64,000 nucleotides of DNA from Planococcus shixiaomingii (GCF_030413615.1 NZ_CP129236.1:96001-160000), one strand, 5' to 3'. Positions 45,800 to 58,992 are shown, counted from the stretch's first letter. The notes: generated by a model not told the origin, from the letters alone. A program made the numbers and translations.

Positions 45800-47122
45800 A
45801 TGAATGCAGTTATTATTGCCGTCTTGGTCATGTTAGTATTGAGCTTGCTTCGGGTCAATGTGGTTTTCGCATTGTTGATCGGAGCAATCGCTGGCGGACT
45901 GGGCGGTGGGTTATCATTTGCGGACACAATCACGGCATTTACAGATGGCCTCGGGGAAGGGGCTACCATTGCGCTTAGCTACGCCATGCTCGGCGGCTTT
46001 GCTGTTGCGATATCACGTACCGGTATTCCGGAATTGCTCGTCTCGAGTGTTTTGAAAATAGTTAATAAAGAAGGAGAAGCGACACGGGAAGGATTAGCGA
46101 AAGCGCTGATCATCTTTGCACTGTTAATCATGGCTGTCTTCTCGCAGAACTTGATTCCGATTCACATCGCGTTCATTCCATTATTATTGCCGCCGATGCT
46201 GCACATTATGAACGAATTGCGCATTGACCGCCGGTTGATTGCGTCGGTGTTGACATTCGGCTTGACGGCACCTTACATCTTATTGCCGTATGGGTTCGGA
46301 TTGATCTTCCATGATATTGTTGCGACGCAAATGGACCTAGCGGGACTTCCGATTGATATGGCGGATATTCCGAGAGCGATGGCAGTTCCTGTCCTAGGTT
46401 TAGCAGTAGGCCTTGCGATTGCGATTTTCATCTCATACCGCAAGCCGCGGGATTACCACATCGCAAAAACTAATATAGAAGAAATTCAAAAAAAGACGGC
46501 TTCAGGAAAAGATATTGTGGTCACGGTTCTTGCACTGCTTGCGGCATTGTACGGGCAGATTTCCACAGATTCCATGATTATTGGAGCATTAGCGGGTATT
46601 CTGGTCTTGTACTTGCTGGGTGCCATGAAATGGCGTGACGCAGATGATATTTTGAATGCGGGCATGCGCATGATGGCATTCATCGGTTTTGTTATCATTT
46701 CGGCCAATGGCTTCGCTTCTGTCATCCAAGCGACCGGTGCTATTGAACCGCTAGTAACGAGCGTATCGGAAATGTTCGCCGGCAACAGAGGGATGGCCGC
46801 ATTCGCAATGCTCGTGGCTGGCCTCGTGGTGACGATGGGCATTGGCTCTTCGTTTGCAACGATTCCAATTATCGCTGCCATCTTTGTTCCGATGAGTATG
46901 GAGTTTGGTTTCTCAACCCTTGCAATCATTTCGTTAATCGGTACAGCAGGGGCGTTGGGTGACGCCGGGTCTCCTGCTTCTGACTCAACACTCGGACCGA
47001 CAGCGGGACTGAATGTGGACGGTCAGCACAATCACATTTGGGATACATGCGTTCCGACATTCGTCCACTACAACATTCCGTTGCTGATTTTCGGTTGGGC
47101 TGCCATCATGTGGCTCGCTTAA
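45800..47122 (+). CDS. Na+/H+ antiporter family protein (NhaC-like, YuiF type)
   Basis: This 440-residue integral membrane protein has about 11-12 hydrophobic segments from residue 3 to the C terminus. The pattern, with a glycine-rich second segment, QNLIPIHIAFIPLLLPP near residues 117-133 and GDAGSPASDSTLGPTAGLN near 390, is that of the Na+/H+ antiporter/NhaC-like family that includes B. subtilis YuiF. Substrate is uncertain: family members are annotated as sodium-proton antiporters or as amino acid transporters. It has its own promoter and operator-like repeat, separate from the ilv-leu operon. Confidence 0.85.
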   Translation: MNAVIIAVLVMLVLSLLRVNVVFALLIGAIAGGLGGGLSFADTITAFTDGLGEGATIALSYAMLGGFAVAISRTGIPELLVSSVLKIVNKEGEATREGLAKALIIFALLIMAVFSQNLIPIHIAFIPLLLPPMLHIMNELRIDRRLIASVLTFGLTAPYILLPYGFGLIFHDIVATQMDLAGLPIDMADIPRAMAVPVLGLAVGLAIAIFISYRKPRDYHIAKTNIEEIQKKTASGKDIVVTVLALLAALYGQISTDSMIIGALAGILVLYLLGAMKWRDADDILNAGMRMMAFIGFVIISANGFASVIQATGAIEPLVTSVSEMFAGNRGMAAFAMLVAGLVVTMGIGSSFATIPIIAAIFVPMSMEFGFSTLAIISLIGTAGALGDAGSPASDSTLGPTAGLNVDGQHNHIWDTCVPTFVHYNIPLLIFGWAAIMWLA

Positions 47123-47153
47123 GATTAAAATGTTCGGTCTTTTAGCGTATCGG

Positions 47154-47181
47154 TTGAATTTGAAACGAATCCTGTTATACT
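47154..47181 (+). promoter_or_regulatory. Upstream promoter P1 before rpsJ
   Basis: TTGAAT and TATACT lie 16 bases apart. A transcript from here would start just before the terminator hairpin at 47195, so P1 would yield a very short RNA unless the hairpin is bypassed. Confidence 0.45.
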
Positions 47182-47194
47182 TATAAAGGTTATT

Positions 47195-47237
47195 AAAAGA
47201 ATTTCGTAAAAACACTTGCGGAATTCTTTTTAATTTT
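47195..47237 (+). terminator. Terminator after the antiporter gene, overlapping the S10 promoter
   Basis: A 12-pair stem (AAAAGAATTTCG with CGGAATTCTTTT, one wobble) and twelve-base loop are followed by TTAATTTT. The 3' arm and T tract coincide with the -35 box and spacer of the downstream rpsJ promoter. Confidence 0.75.
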
Positions 47238-47244
47238 GTATACT
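47216..47244 (+). promoter_or_regulatory. Main promoter P2 of the S10 operon
   Basis: TTGCGG and TATACT lie 17 bases apart, about 130 bases before rpsJ. The spacer is T-rich because it shares sequence with the upstream terminator. Confidence 0.75.
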
Positions 47245-47249
47245 AGTGA

Positions 47250-47683
<434 letters not shown>

Positions 47684-47732
47684 TCGGTAAACGAAATATA
47701 AAAACACAAATAATTACAGGAGGTGTGACAAC

Positions 47733-48362
47733 ATGACCAAAGGAATCTTAGGTAGAAAAATCGGTATGACGCAAGTTTTTGCTGAGAACGGTGATTTAAT
47801 CCCTGTAACTGTAATTGAAGCTGCTCCAAACGTAGTACTTCAAAAGAAAACAGTTGAGGTTGACGGCTACGAAGCAATCCAATTAGGTTTTGAAGACAAG
47901 CGTGAAAAGCTTTCTAACAAACCTGCTAAAGGACATGTAGCTAAAGCAAACACTGCTCCTAAGCGCTTCATTCGCGAACTTCGCAATGTAAACTTAGCTG
48001 ATTACGAGATTGGTCAGGAAGTCAGAGTAGATGTATTCGCAGAAGGCGATGTAGTAGATGTAACAGGAACAACAAAAGGTAAAGGTTTCCAAGGTGTTAT
48101 CAAACGCCACGGACAATCACGCGGACCAATGTCTCACGGTTCACGCTACCACCGTCGTCCTGGTTCAATGGGTCCGGTTGCTCCTAACCGCGTATTCAAA
48201 CAAAAGAAATTGCCTGGTCAAATGGGTGGCAATACAGTTACGATCCAAAACCTTCACATTGTGAAAGTTGATGCAGAACGCAACTTGCTTCTTATTAAAG
48301 GGAATGTTCCTGGTTCACGCAAAGCGTTGATCCGAGTGAAATCTTCTATTAAAGCGAACTAA
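47733..48362 (+). CDS. rplC: 50S ribosomal protein L3
   Basis: L3 reaches the peptidyl-transferase centre and starts 50S assembly. N-terminal [14 protein letters not shown] and the loop [13 protein letters not shown] (about residues 131-143) are diagnostic. Length is 209 residues. Start follows AGGAGGTG. Confidence 0.98.
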   Translation: MTKGILGRKIGMTQVFAENGDLIPVTVIEAAPNVVLQKKTVEVDGYEAIQLGFEDKREKLSNKPAKGHVAKANTAPKRFIRELRNVNLADYEIGQEVRVDVFAEGDVVDVTGTTKGKGFQGVIKRHGQSRGPMSHGSRYHRRPGSMGPVAPNRVFKQKKLPGQMGGNTVTIQNLHIVKVDAERNLLLIKGNVPGSRKALIRVKSSIKAN

Positions 48363-48390
48363 TATCTTTTCAAGGAAGGAGGAAACAAGA

Positions 48391-49014
48391 ATGCCTAAAG
48401 TAGCTTTATTAAATCAAACAGGTTCACAAGTGGGCGACATCGAATTGAACGACTATGTATTCGGTATCGAACCAAATGAATCAGTGTTATTTGACGCAGT
48501 TGTGATGCAACGCGCTTCACTTCGTCAAGGTAACCATAAAGTAAAAAATCGTTCTGAAGTAGCTGGTGGTGGTAAAAAGCCATGGAAGCAAAAAGGAACT
48601 GGACGCGCTCGTCAAGGTTCGATCCGTTCACCACAATGGCGCGGAGGCGGTATCGTATTCGGTCCAACGCCACGCAGCTATAGCTATAAACTTCCTAAGA
48701 AAGTACGTCGTTTAGCTCTACGCTCTGCACTTTCATCTGCAGTAGTTGGAGACAACTTGATGGTACTTGAAGGATTGACTTTCGATGCACCGAAAACAAA
48801 AGCTTTCACTAAATTAGTGCAAGACCTTTCAATCGGCAAAAAAGCTTTGTTCGTAACTGCTGACCTAGACGAAAACGTAGCATTGTCTGCTCGTAACCTT
48901 CAAGGTATGACAGTAGTAACAGCAAACGGCATCAACGTTTTAGACTTGCTTGGACATGACAAAATTGTTATGACTAAAGCAGCTATCGAAAAAATTGAGG
49001 AGGTGCTTAGTTAA
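48391..49014 (+). CDS. rplD: 50S ribosomal protein L4
   Basis: L4 lines the nascent peptide tunnel; its extended loop contains [19 protein letters not shown] (about residues 60-78). In E. coli it represses its own operon. Length is 207 residues. Its last base is the first of the rplW start codon. Confidence 0.98.
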   Translation: MPKVALLNQTGSQVGDIELNDYVFGIEPNESVLFDAVVMQRASLRQGNHKVKNRSEVAGGGKKPWKQKGTGRARQGSIRSPQWRGGGIVFGPTPRSYSYKLPKKVRRLALRSALSSAVVGDNLMVLEGLTFDAPKTKAFTKLVQDLSIGKKALFVTADLDENVALSARNLQGMTVVTANGINVLDLLGHDKIVMTKAAIEKIEEVLS

Positions 49015-49298
49015 TGGAAGCACGTGATGTATTAAAGCGTCCAGTCATTACTGAGCAGTCTTCTGAAGTAATGGCAGAGAAAAAGTACACTTTTGAAGTG
49101 GACACTCGCGCAAACAAAACACAAGTAAAACAAGCCGTACAAGAAATCTTTGGCGTGAAGGTTGAGAAAGTCAACATCATGAACTACAAAGGCAAATTCA
49201 AACGTATGGGCAAACACGCAGGTTACACTAACAAACGCCGCAAAGCGATCGTTAAGTTGACTGCTGACTCTAAAGACATCGAATTGTTCGAAATTTAA
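49014..49298 (+). CDS. rplW: 50S ribosomal protein L23
   Basis: L23 sits at the tunnel exit and docks trigger factor and SRP. The [10 protein letters not shown] opening and [10 protein letters not shown] loop (about residues 57-66) are family features. Length is 94 residues. It overlaps rplD by one base; the ribosome binding site GAGGAGGTG lies inside rplD. Confidence 0.97.
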   Translation: MEARDVLKRPVITEQSSEVMAEKKYTFEVDTRANKTQVKQAVQEIFGVKVEKVNIMNYKGKFKRMGKHAGYTNKRRKAIVKLTADSKDIELFEI

Positions 49299-49346
49299 TT
49301 TTCTAAAGTTCTTTTAGGAACCAATTAAAGAAGGAGGGGACACAAC

Positions 49347-50177
49347 GTGGGGATTAGAAAATATAAACCTACCACTAACGGTCGTCGTAACATGACGAGT
49401 TCGGATTTCGCTGAAATCACTACGAACAAGCCAGAAAAATCGCTTTTACAACCAACGAAGCGTAAAGGCGGCCGTAATAACCAAGGTAAAATAACTGTAC
49501 GCCATCACGGTGGTGGACATAAACGTCAATACCGTGTCATCGATTTCAAGCGTAACAAAGATGGCATTCCAGGACGCGTTGCTACAATCGAGTACGATCC
49601 AAACCGCTCTGCAAACATTGCATTGATTCATTATGCTGATGGAGAAAAACGTTACATTTTGGCCCCTAAAGGCGTCGAAGTTGGAACGCAAATCATGTCA
49701 GGTATTGAAGCTGATATCAAACCAGGTAACGCACTTCCGTTATCAAACATCCCTATGGGTTCAACAATCCATAACATTGAATTGAAGCCAGGCGGCGGCG
49801 GACAATTAGTACGCTCTGCAGGAACTTCAGCTCAGGTGCTTGGTAAAGAAGGTAAATACGTAACTGTACGTTTGCAATCAGGCGAAGTTCGCATGATTTT
49901 GGCTACTTGCCGTGCAACTATCGGTGCTGTAGGGAACGAACAACACGAATTGATCAACATTGGTAAAGCAGGACGTAACCGCTGGAAGGGCAATCGCCCA
50001 ACAGTCCGCGGATCTGTAATGAACCCTAACGATCACCCACACGGTGGTGGTGAAGGACGTTCGCCAATCGGACGTAAATCACCAATGTCTCCATGGGGCA
50101 AACCAACTCTTGGATACAAAACACGTAAGAAAAACAACAAGTCAGATAAATTTATCGTTCGTCGTCGTAAAAAATAA
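49347..50177 (+). CDS. rplB: 50S ribosomal protein L2
   Basis: L2 supports subunit joining and peptidyl-transferase activity. The [12 protein letters not shown] start, the [11 protein letters not shown] block and the C-terminal [17 protein letters not shown] (about residues 223-239), with the functionally important histidine, are intact. Length 276 residues. It begins with GTG. Confidence 0.98.
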   Translation: MGIRKYKPTTNGRRNMTSSDFAEITTNKPEKSLLQPTKRKGGRNNQGKITVRHHGGGHKRQYRVIDFKRNKDGIPGRVATIEYDPNRSANIALIHYADGEKRYILAPKGVEVGTQIMSGIEADIKPGNALPLSNIPMGSTIHNIELKPGGGGQLVRSAGTSAQVLGKEGKYVTVRLQSGEVRMILATCRATIGAVGNEQHELINIGKAGRNRWKGNRPTVRGSVMNPNDHPHGGGEGRSPIGRKSPMSPWGKPTLGYKTRKKNNKSDKFIVRRRKK

Positions 50178-50237
50178 TTTGATTTCGCTACGGTTCGCCA
50201 ATAGAGCCGTGGTGCAATCACGAAGGGAGGATCCCAA

Positions 50238-50516
50238 ATGGGTCGCAGCTTGAAAAAAGGACCTTTTGCTGATGATCATCTTTTGAAAAAAGTTGACGCA
50301 CAAAAGGACTCTGAGAAAAAACAAGTGATCAAAACTTGGTCTCGCCGTTCTACAATTTTCCCGACATTCATCGGACAAACAATCGCTGTATATGATGGAC
50401 GTAAACACATTCCTGTATACGTAACTGAAGATATGGTAGGCCATAAGCTTGGTGAATTTGCTCCAACACGCAAATACGCAAGCCATGGTGCAGACGATAA
50501 GAAAACAAGACGTTAA
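50238..50516 (+). CDS. rpsS: 30S ribosomal protein S19
   Basis: S19 pairs with S13 in the 30S head. [18 protein letters not shown] and the [11 protein letters not shown] block are diagnostic. Length is 92 residues. Start follows AGGGAGG. Confidence 0.98.
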   Translation: MGRSLKKGPFADDHLLKKVDAQKDSEKKQVIKTWSRRSTIFPTFIGQTIAVYDGRKHIPVYVTEDMVGHKLGEFAPTRKYASHGADDKKTRR

Positions 50517-50535
50517 TTGAGAGGAGGATTTCCCC

Positions 50536-50877
50536 ATGCAAGCAAAAGCTGTCGCTAGAACAGTACGTATTGCTCCTCGTAAAGTCCGTTTAGTAGTAGA
50601 TTTAATCCGAGGCAAGCAAATTGGCGAAGCCGTTGCGATTTTGAACCACACTCCTAAAGCAGCATCGATTGTTGTTGAGAAGTTGTTGAAATCTGCAGCT
50701 GCTAACGCTGAACATAACTACGAAATGAACCTGGATAACTTGATCGTCAGCGAAGTATTCGTTGATGAAGGTCCAACACTTAAACGTTTCCGTCCACGTG
50801 CAATGGGACGCGCAAGCGCAATCAACAAACGCACAAGCCACATCACACTAGTGGTATCTGAGAAGAAGGAGGGATAA
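50536..50877 (+). CDS. rplV: 50S ribosomal protein L22
   Basis: L22 lines the exit tunnel beside L4. The ending includes the tunnel beta-hairpin [19 protein letters not shown] (about residues 84-102), the region where macrolide-resistance changes occur; none is obvious. Length is 113 residues. Confidence 0.98.
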   Translation: MQAKAVARTVRIAPRKVRLVVDLIRGKQIGEAVAILNHTPKAASIVVEKLLKSAAANAEHNYEMNLDNLIVSEVFVDEGPTLKRFRPRAMGRASAINKRTSHITLVVSEKKEG

Positions 50878-50880
50878 TTC

Positions 50881-51537
50881 GTGGGACAAAAAATACATCC
50901 AATCGGGATGCGTATCGGCATCATTCGTGACTGGGAGTCAAAATGGTACGCTGAAAAAGACTATGCGACACTTCTTCACGAAGATATCAAAATCCGTGAG
51001 TACGTTGAAGCTCGTTTGAAAGAAGCTTCAGTTTCGAAAATTGAAATTGAGCGCGCTGCAAACCGCGTAAACGTTACAATTCACACTGCTAAACCAGGTA
51101 TGGTAATCGGTAAAGGTGGTTCTGAAGTAGAAGTACTTCGCAAACAGCTTACTGCTATGACTAGCAAACGTGTACACATCAACATCATTGAAATCAAAAG
51201 AGCTGACCTTGATGCAAGATTGGTTGCTGAAAGTGTAGCGCGTCAATTGGAAAACCGAGTGTCTTTCCGTCGTGCACAAAAACAAGCAATCCAACGTACA
51301 ATGCGTTCTGGCGCTAAAGGAATCAAAACTCAAGTATCTGGACGTCTAGGCGGCGCTGATATTGCGCGTGCTGAACACTACAGTGAAGGTACTGTTCCGC
51401 TCCATACGCTTCGCGCTGATATCGATTATGCGCACGCTGAAGCAGACACAACTTACGGCAAACTAGGCGTAAAAGTATGGATCTACCGCGGTGAAGTCCT
51501 TCCAACTAAGAAGAAATCTGAGGAAGGAGGCAAATAA
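50881..51537 (+). CDS. rpsC: 30S ribosomal protein S3
   Basis: S3 helps form the mRNA entry channel and its helicase activity. The type II KH domain shows [16 protein letters not shown] (about residues 74-89), and the C-terminal domain has [18 protein letters not shown]. Length is 218 residues. GTG start three bases after rplV. Confidence 0.98.
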   Translation: MGQKIHPIGMRIGIIRDWESKWYAEKDYATLLHEDIKIREYVEARLKEASVSKIEIERAANRVNVTIHTAKPGMVIGKGGSEVEVLRKQLTAMTSKRVHINIIEIKRADLDARLVAESVARQLENRVSFRRAQKQAIQRTMRSGAKGIKTQVSGRLGGADIARAEHYSEGTVPLHTLRADIDYAHAEADTTYGKLGVKVWIYRGEVLPTKKKSEEGGK

Positions 51538-51538
51538 T

Positions 51539-52163
<625 letters not shown>

Positions 52164-52186
52164 AAATCGAGAGGAGGTTTGCAAGT

Positions 52187-52450
52187 ATGACTGAGCGTAA
52201 TCAACGCAAAGTATACACAGGCCGTGTTGTGTCTGACAAAATGGACAAAACCGTTACAGTAATGGTTGAAACTCAAAAGAAGCACGCATTTTATGGCAAA
52301 CGTGTAAAATACTCTAAGAAATATAAAGCTCATGATGAGCTAAACGAAGCGAAAATGGGCGACATCGTTCGCATCATGGAAACTCGTCCGTTATCAGCTA
52401 CAAAACGCTTCCGCGTATTGGAAGTTGTAGAAAAAGCGGTTATCATCTAA
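52187..52450 (+). CDS. rpsQ: 30S ribosomal protein S17
   Basis: S17 is a primary 16S-binding protein with an OB fold. [17 protein letters not shown] (about residues 11-27) and [17 protein letters not shown] are recognised. Length is 87 residues. Confidence 0.97.
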   Translation: MTERNQRKVYTGRVVSDKMDKTVTVMVETQKKHAFYGKRVKYSKKYKAHDELNEAKMGDIVRIMETRPLSATKRFRVLEVVEKAVII

Positions 52451-52497
52451 TTTAAATAATTTCGGAACTTAAGAAATTCCGAAGGGAGGTTACCTAA

Positions 52498-52866
<369 letters not shown>

Positions 52867-52901
52867 TATATCAATGTGTAATATCAAGGAGGTGCGACAG
52901 A

Positions 52902-53213
52902 ATGCATGTTAAAAAAGGCGATACAGTTAAGGTAATCTCAGGCAAAGACAAAGGCAAAACAGGCGTTGTTTTGACTGCTTTACCTAAGAAAGAACGTGTG
53001 CTTGTTGAAGGTGTCAACATCGTTAAGAAGCATACAAAACCGAACCAGGCAAATCCGCAAGGCGGAATTGTCAGCCAAGAAGCAGCAATTCACGTTTCTA
53101 ACGTAATGTTACTTGACCCTAAATCCGGCGAGCCGACTCGTGTAGGATATAAGGTTGAAGATGGTAAAAAAGTTCGTGTTGCAAAAAAATCCGGCGAAAA
53201 ATTAGATAAATAA
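52902..53213 (+). CDS. rplX: 50S ribosomal protein L24
   Basis: L24 initiates 50S assembly. A KOW motif lies in [18 protein letters not shown] (residues 4-21). Length is 103 residues. Start follows AAGGAGGTG. Confidence 0.97.
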   Translation: MHVKKGDTVKVISGKDKGKTGVVLTALPKKERVLVEGVNIVKKHTKPNQANPQGGIVSQEAAIHVSNVMLLDPKSGEPTRVGYKVEDGKKVRVAKKSGEKLDK

Positions 53214-53241
53214 AAATTCCTGAATGAAGGGAGGTACACAC

Positions 53242-53986
<745 letters not shown>

Positions 53987-54015
53987 TCCCCTAATTTGGG
54001 AAGGAGGTAAAAGTA

Positions 54016-54414
54016 ATGACAATGACAGATCCGATTGCAGATATGCTGACACGCATTCGTAATGCGAACATGGTTCGTCACGAGAAATTAGAGCTTCCAG
54101 CTTCTAACGTGAAAAAAGACATCGCTGAAATTCTTAAGCGTGAAGGTTTCGTTCGTGACGTGGAGTATGTTGAAGATGACAAACAAGGTATGATCCGCAT
54201 TTTCTTAAAATACGGAGCTAACAACGAACGCGTTATCACTGGCTTGAAACGTATTTCAAAACCAGGACTACGTGTTTACGCTAAAACAAATGAGGTGCCT
54301 CGTGTATTGAACGGTCTAGGAATCGCTCTAGTATCGACATCACAAGGTCTAGTTACAGATAAAGAAGCCCGCGCGAAACAAATCGGCGGAGAAATCATAG
54401 CATACGTTTGGTAA
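54016..54414 (+). CDS. rpsH: 30S ribosomal protein S8
   Basis: S8 is a primary binder of the 16S central domain and in E. coli represses the spc operon. [16 protein letters not shown] opens the conserved part, and C-terminal [14 protein letters not shown] is diagnostic. Length is 132 residues; a second ATG two codons in (54022) would be an equally sensible start. Confidence 0.98.
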   Translation: MTMTDPIADMLTRIRNANMVRHEKLELPASNVKKDIAEILKREGFVRDVEYVEDDKQGMIRIFLKYGANNERVITGLKRISKPGLRVYAKTNEVPRVLNGLGIALVSTSQGLVTDKEARAKQIGGEIIAYVW

Positions 54415-54444
54415 TAAACAACAAACGAATGGAGGTGCAACAGA

Positions 54445-54984
54445 ATGTCACGAGTAGGTAAAAAACCAATCGAGGTACCAGCTGGGGTGACTATTACTGT
54501 AGGCGAAAACAACGTCGTTACAGTAAAAGGCCCTAAAGGCGAACTATCTCGCACATTTAACAAAGATATCGCGATCTCTCAAGAAGAGAACGTTTTAACT
54601 GCGACACGCCCTTCTGACTCTAAAGAACACCGCACAATCCACGGTACAACCCGTGCTTTGCTTGCGAACATGATCACTGGAGTTTCAACTGGGTTCGAGC
54701 GTACACTTGAATTAGTCGGTGTAGGTTACCGTGCGCAATTGCAAGGAACTAAATTGGTTCTTAACGTTGGATACTCTCACCCGGTTGAATTCACACCGGA
54801 AGATGGTCTTACAGTTGAAGTGCCAGCTAACACAAAAGTTATCATCAAAGGCATCGATAAAGAACGCGTTGGAGCTCTTGCTTCTAACATCCGTCAAGTG
54901 CGTCCGCCAGAGCCATATAAAGGCAAAGGGATTCGTTATGAAGGAGAAGCAGTTCGCCGCAAAGAAGGTAAAACAGGTAAATAA
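54445..54984 (+). CDS. rplF: 50S ribosomal protein L6
   Basis: L6 lies at the base of the L12 stalk near the sarcin-ricin loop. [17 protein letters not shown] and the C-terminal [15 protein letters not shown] (about residues 153-167) are typical. Length is 179 residues. Confidence 0.98.
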   Translation: MSRVGKKPIEVPAGVTITVGENNVVTVKGPKGELSRTFNKDIAISQEENVLTATRPSDSKEHRTIHGTTRALLANMITGVSTGFERTLELVGVGYRAQLQGTKLVLNVGYSHPVEFTPEDGLTVEVPANTKVIIKGIDKERVGALASNIRQVRPPEPYKGKGIRYEGEAVRRKEGKTGK

Positions 54985-55017
54985 TGCTGCTTAGGCAGGC
55001 TGAAAGGAGTGACCTCA

Positions 55018-55377
55018 GTGATTACGAAACTCGATAAAAACGCATCTCGTAAAAAACGTCATGCACGCGTACGTTCTAAAATTACGGGTTCAGCACTACG
55101 CCCACGTTTAAACGTATTCCGTTCAAACAAATACATTTACGCTCAATTGATCGACGATACTAACGGTGTAACACTTGTTAGCGCATCATCAATGGAAAAA
55201 GATTTCGAAGGTTCAACTGGAAATCTTGAAGCTGCAGCTAAAATCGGCGAAACTATCGCGAAACGTGCTGTAGAACAAGGATTGACATCGATTGTTTTTG
55301 ACCGCGGTGGTTATTTATATCACGGACGTGTTAAAGCTTTAGCAGAAGCAGCACGTGAAAATGGTTTAGAATTTTAA
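55018..55377 (+). CDS. rplR: 50S ribosomal protein L18
   Basis: L18 binds 5S rRNA with L5 and L25. [16 protein letters not shown] and the C-terminal [20 protein letters not shown] are recognised. Length is 119 residues. The GTG at 55018 (VITKLDKN) is eight bases after AAAGGAG and matches the family start; the GTG at 55009 overlaps that site. Confidence 0.97.
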   Translation: MITKLDKNASRKKRHARVRSKITGSALRPRLNVFRSNKYIYAQLIDDTNGVTLVSASSMEKDFEGSTGNLEAAAKIGETIAKRAVEQGLTSIVFDRGGYLYHGRVKALAEAARENGLEF

Positions 55378-55397
55378 AAGAAGGAGGGACACATTAC

Positions 55398-55898
55398 ATG
55401 CGTCGTATTGATCCAAACAAACTTGAACTTGAAGAACGCGTAGTTACGATTAACCGCGTAGCGAAAGTTGTAAAAGGTGGACGTCGTTTCCGTTTCTCCG
55501 CATTAGTTGTAGTAGGAGACAAAAATGGTAATGTCGGCTTCGGTACTGGTAAAGCTCAGGAAGTTCCAGATGCTATCCGTAAAGGTATCGAAGATGCTAA
55601 GAAAAACCTTATTACAGTGCCAATGGTTAAAGGTACAACTCCACACCTAGTAATCGGCCGTTTTGGTGCAGGTCAAATCCTGATCAAACCTGCTTCACCA
55701 GGTACTGGGGTAATCGCTGGCGGACCTGTCCGTGCGGTACTTGAACTTGCTGGAGTGCAAGATATCCTATCTAAATCTTTAGGTTCAAACACACCAATCA
55801 ACATGGTACGTGCAACTATTGATGGTTTAACTCAACTGAAAAGTGCTGAAGAAGTTGCAAAACTTCGCGGTAAAACTACAGCAGAGCTATTAGGATAA
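55398..55898 (+). CDS. rpsE: 30S ribosomal protein S5
   Basis: S5 supports translational accuracy and the mRNA entry channel. The [20 protein letters not shown] block (about residues 21-40, site of spectinomycin-resistance changes) looks wild type. Length is 166 residues. Confidence 0.98.
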   Translation: MRRIDPNKLELEERVVTINRVAKVVKGGRRFRFSALVVVGDKNGNVGFGTGKAQEVPDAIRKGIEDAKKNLITVPMVKGTTPHLVIGRFGAGQILIKPASPGTGVIAGGPVRAVLELAGVQDILSKSLGSNTPINMVRATIDGLTQLKSAEEVAKLRGKTTAELLG

Positions 55899-55912
55899 GG
55901 AGGGAAAATTAC

Positions 55913-56095
55913 ATGGCTACTAAACTAGAAATTACCCTCACAAAAAGCGTGATTGGTTCAAAGCCGAATCAACGTAAAGTTGTTCAAGCTCTTGGCCTAC
56001 GCAAAATGCATCAAACTGTTGAGCAACAAGACAACGCAGCCGTTCGCGGAATGCTTGATAAAGTCGCTCACTTAGTAACTATCAAAGAAGTTTAA
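55913..56095 (+). CDS. rpmD: 50S ribosomal protein L30
   Basis: This is a 60-residue protein with the short bacterial L30 fold. [19 protein letters not shown] (about residues 11-29) is the family signature. It begins 14 bases after rpsE, with AAGGAGGG upstream. Confidence 0.97.
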   Translation: MATKLEITLTKSVIGSKPNQRKVVQALGLRKMHQTVEQQDNAAVRGMLDKVAHLVTIKEV

Positions 56096-56128
56096 TTACT
56101 GATTTCTATAGAAGGAGGTGCCAACCAT

Positions 56129-56569
56129 ATGAAACTTCATGAATTAAAACCAGCAGAAGGATCACGCAGCTCAAGAAAGCGGATCGGACGTGGTATCGGT
56201 TCAGGTACTGGTAAAACATCAGGTAAAGGTCATAAAGGTCAAAACGCACGTTCAGGCGGCGGAGTTCGTCCTGGATTTGAAGGTGGACAAAACCCGTTGT
56301 TCCGTCGTTTACCAAAACGCGGCTTTACGAACATTAACCGTAAAGACTATGCTATCGTGAACTTAGACGTATTAAACCGTTTCGACGAAGGCACAGAAAT
56401 CACGCCTGCATTGTTGATTGAGTCAGGTGTTGTGAGCAATGAACGTTCTGGAATTAAAATTCTTGGCAATGGTAGTTTAGAAAAGAAACTAACTGTCAAA
56501 GCTCACAAATTCTCTGGATCAGCTAAAGAAGCGATTGAAGCTGCCGGTGGACAAACCGAGGTGGTTTAA
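56129..56569 (+). CDS. rplO: 50S ribosomal protein L15
   Basis: L15 is a late-assembling core protein. [18 protein letters not shown] and the glycine-rich [19 protein letters not shown] tail (about residues 20-38) are diagnostic. Length is 146 residues. Its last base is the first of the secY ATG. Confidence 0.98.
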   Translation: MKLHELKPAEGSRSSRKRIGRGIGSGTGKTSGKGHKGQNARSGGGVRPGFEGGQNPLFRRLPKRGFTNINRKDYAIVNLDVLNRFDEGTEITPALLIESGVVSNERSGIKILGNGSLEKKLTVKAHKFSGSAKEAIEAAGGQTEVV

Positions 56570-57867
56570 TGTTTCAGACAATCTCTAATTTTATGCGCGT
56601 GACTGATATTCGAAATAAAATTATCTTTACACTACTGATGCTCGTCATTTTCCGTATCGGGACTTTCATTCCGGTACCGAATGTTGATGCATCAGTATTG
56701 CAAGCTACTGATCAAATGGGTTTGATTGGATTCTTAAATACTTTCGGTGGAGGCGCCTTAGCTAACTTTTCGATTTTAGCGATGGGAATCATGCCATACA
56801 TTACAGCATCAATCATCGTGCAATTATTGCAGATGGATGTTGTACCGAAATTTGCAGAGTGGGCTAAACAAGGAGAAGTCGGAAGACGGAAACTTGCGCA
56901 ATTCACTCGCTACTTCACAATAATACTGGCGTTTATTCAGGCAATCGGTATGTCTTACGGGTTCAACCAAATGTATGGTGGAACATTAATCCTAAATGAC
57001 ACAATTTCAACGTATGTTGTTATTGCTATCGTATTAACTGGAGGAACAGCGTTCTTACTGTGGCTTGGTGAGCAGATTACGGCAAAAGGTGTGGGGAACG
57101 GTATTTCGATTATCATCTTCGCTGGGATTGTCGCTGCAATACCTGGTTCTATAAACCAACTTTATGCACAACAGATTGAAGGAGCTGGAGATCAGCTTCC
57201 AATTAACATCGCCATCTTGGCTTTGATAGCACTAGCAGTTGTTGCCATTACAGTTTTGGTTATTTACGTTCAGCAAGCGCTGCGTAAAATTCCGATTCAG
57301 TATGCAAAGCGTGTTGCTGGCCGTGGTCAAGCAACAGGTGGAGGACAACAAACGCATTTACCTTTGAAAGTAAACGCGGCCGGAGTTATCCCAGTAATTT
57401 TTGCAGTGGCGTTTATCATTACGCCACAAACCATCGCTTCTTTCTTTGGAGCTAACGCGTTTACGGATGCGGTCCAAAATACTTTTGATTACACTCGTCC
57501 TGTCGGCATGATTATCTATGTTGCCTTGATTGTGGCTTTCACGTATTTTTACGCATTCATTCAGGTTAATCCTGAAAACGTGTCGGATAACTTGAAAAAG
57601 CAAGGTGCATATATTCCGGGAATCCGTCCGGGTAAAAATACACAAGATTACTTAACAAGTGTGTTGTACCGTTTGACCATCGTAGGAGCTCTTTTCCTTT
57701 CACTAATTGCTGTTATGCCAATTTTCTTCATCAACCTTGCGGGCTTGCCCCAATCGGCTCAAATTGGCGGAACCAGCCTTCTGATTGTTGTGGGGGTTGC
57801 GCTTGAAACGATGAAACAACTGGAATCACAACTTGTGAAGCGCCATTATAAAGGCTTTATGAAATAA
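56569..57867 (+). CDS. secY: Preprotein translocase subunit SecY
   Basis: SecY is the channel of the Sec translocon, a ten-helix membrane protein. The plug and first helices are seen in the N-terminal third (IIFTLLMLVIFRIGTFIPVP; FGGGALANFSILAMGIMPYI). The cytoplasmic loop after helix 8 carries PGIRPGKNTQDYL (about residues 350-362). Length 432 residues. It is coupled to rplO by a one-base overlap and works with the SecE encoded at 18.6 kb. Confidence 0.98.
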   Translation: MFQTISNFMRVTDIRNKIIFTLLMLVIFRIGTFIPVPNVDASVLQATDQMGLIGFLNTFGGGALANFSILAMGIMPYITASIIVQLLQMDVVPKFAEWAKQGEVGRRKLAQFTRYFTIILAFIQAIGMSYGFNQMYGGTLILNDTISTYVVIAIVLTGGTAFLLWLGEQITAKGVGNGISIIIFAGIVAAIPGSINQLYAQQIEGAGDQLPINIAILALIALAVVAITVLVIYVQQALRKIPIQYAKRVAGRGQATGGGQQTHLPLKVNAAGVIPVIFAVAFIITPQTIASFFGANAFTDAVQNTFDYTRPVGMIIYVALIVAFTYFYAFIQVNPENVSDNLKKQGAYIPGIRPGKNTQDYLTSVLYRLTIVGALFLSLIAVMPIFFINLAGLPQSAQIGGTSLLIVVGVALETMKQLESQLVKRHYKGFMK

Positions 57868-58581
<714 letters not shown>

Positions 58582-58638
58582 TACTCGGCGCCGGGCGCAG
58601 TTAGTTGCCTCCATGTGGCTTTAAGGGGCACAGGAGAA

Positions 58639-58856
58639 ATGAATTCTCGAGAGCTGCAAAAGCATAAATGCCTGGTTATACGAAATTCAGTGTCGATTGT
58701 CTTAGGCCTTTAAGCCGTGCATTTCAGCACTGGACGGAGTATAATGGGTTTCGTGGAAGCATCTGTGTAACGGGTTTGGAACTCATCCAAGGCAGTCCGG
58801 GCGGCCGAGGATACATGAGGCAGACTGGCAACCGGATTACCCCCGACCTGCATTAG
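58639..58856 (+). pseudogene. map: Decayed methionine aminopeptidase gene (map remnant)
   Basis: Map removes N-terminal methionine and normally sits between adk and infA. At 58740-58769 a frame reads YNGFRGSICV, a hallmark of bacterial Map. It is followed by LELIQGSPGGRG and RQTGNRITPDL, which align by position with the family's EELVHGIPGSR and KDGDIISIDI. Upstream, another frame begins at ATG 58639 (AGGAGA before it) with RELQK, matching the N-terminal PRELQ-M-REAG. The frames are shifted against each other, stop codons interrupt them, and TAGTAG ends the match at 58854-58859. The metal-binding Asp, His and Glu residues of Map all lie in the missing C-terminal part, so no active enzyme can be made. 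The remaining 130 bases to infA show nothing clear. Confidence 0.85.
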
Positions 58857-58947
58857 TAGGAAGCGGAACTCGGAAACTTGCCTTCACTGTCACTCATGCA
58901 ATCCTGGTGAATGAATGTAGCACTATTGTTCAATCAGCAAATACTGT

Positions 58948-58975
58948 TTGAAGATGAGATCCTAATTTGTATACA
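58948..58975 (+). promoter_or_regulatory. Possible promoter before infA
   Basis: TTGAAG and TATACA lie 16 bases apart. A local promoter would help after the loss of map, but the boxes are only fair. Confidence 0.3.
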
Positions 58976-58992
58976 GAAGGGAGACTGGGTCG

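Noticed and set aside
58668..58856. A 62-codon open frame between adk and infA as a functional small protein.
   Set aside because: Its sequence matches an internal part of Map and has no ribosome binding site; it is a fragment of a decayed gene.
58582..58992. The adk-infA interval as a new structured RNA, because of several GC-rich hairpins such as AGTCCGG/CCGGATT.
   Set aside because: Map-like protein fragments explain the sequence better. Some folding is expected by chance.
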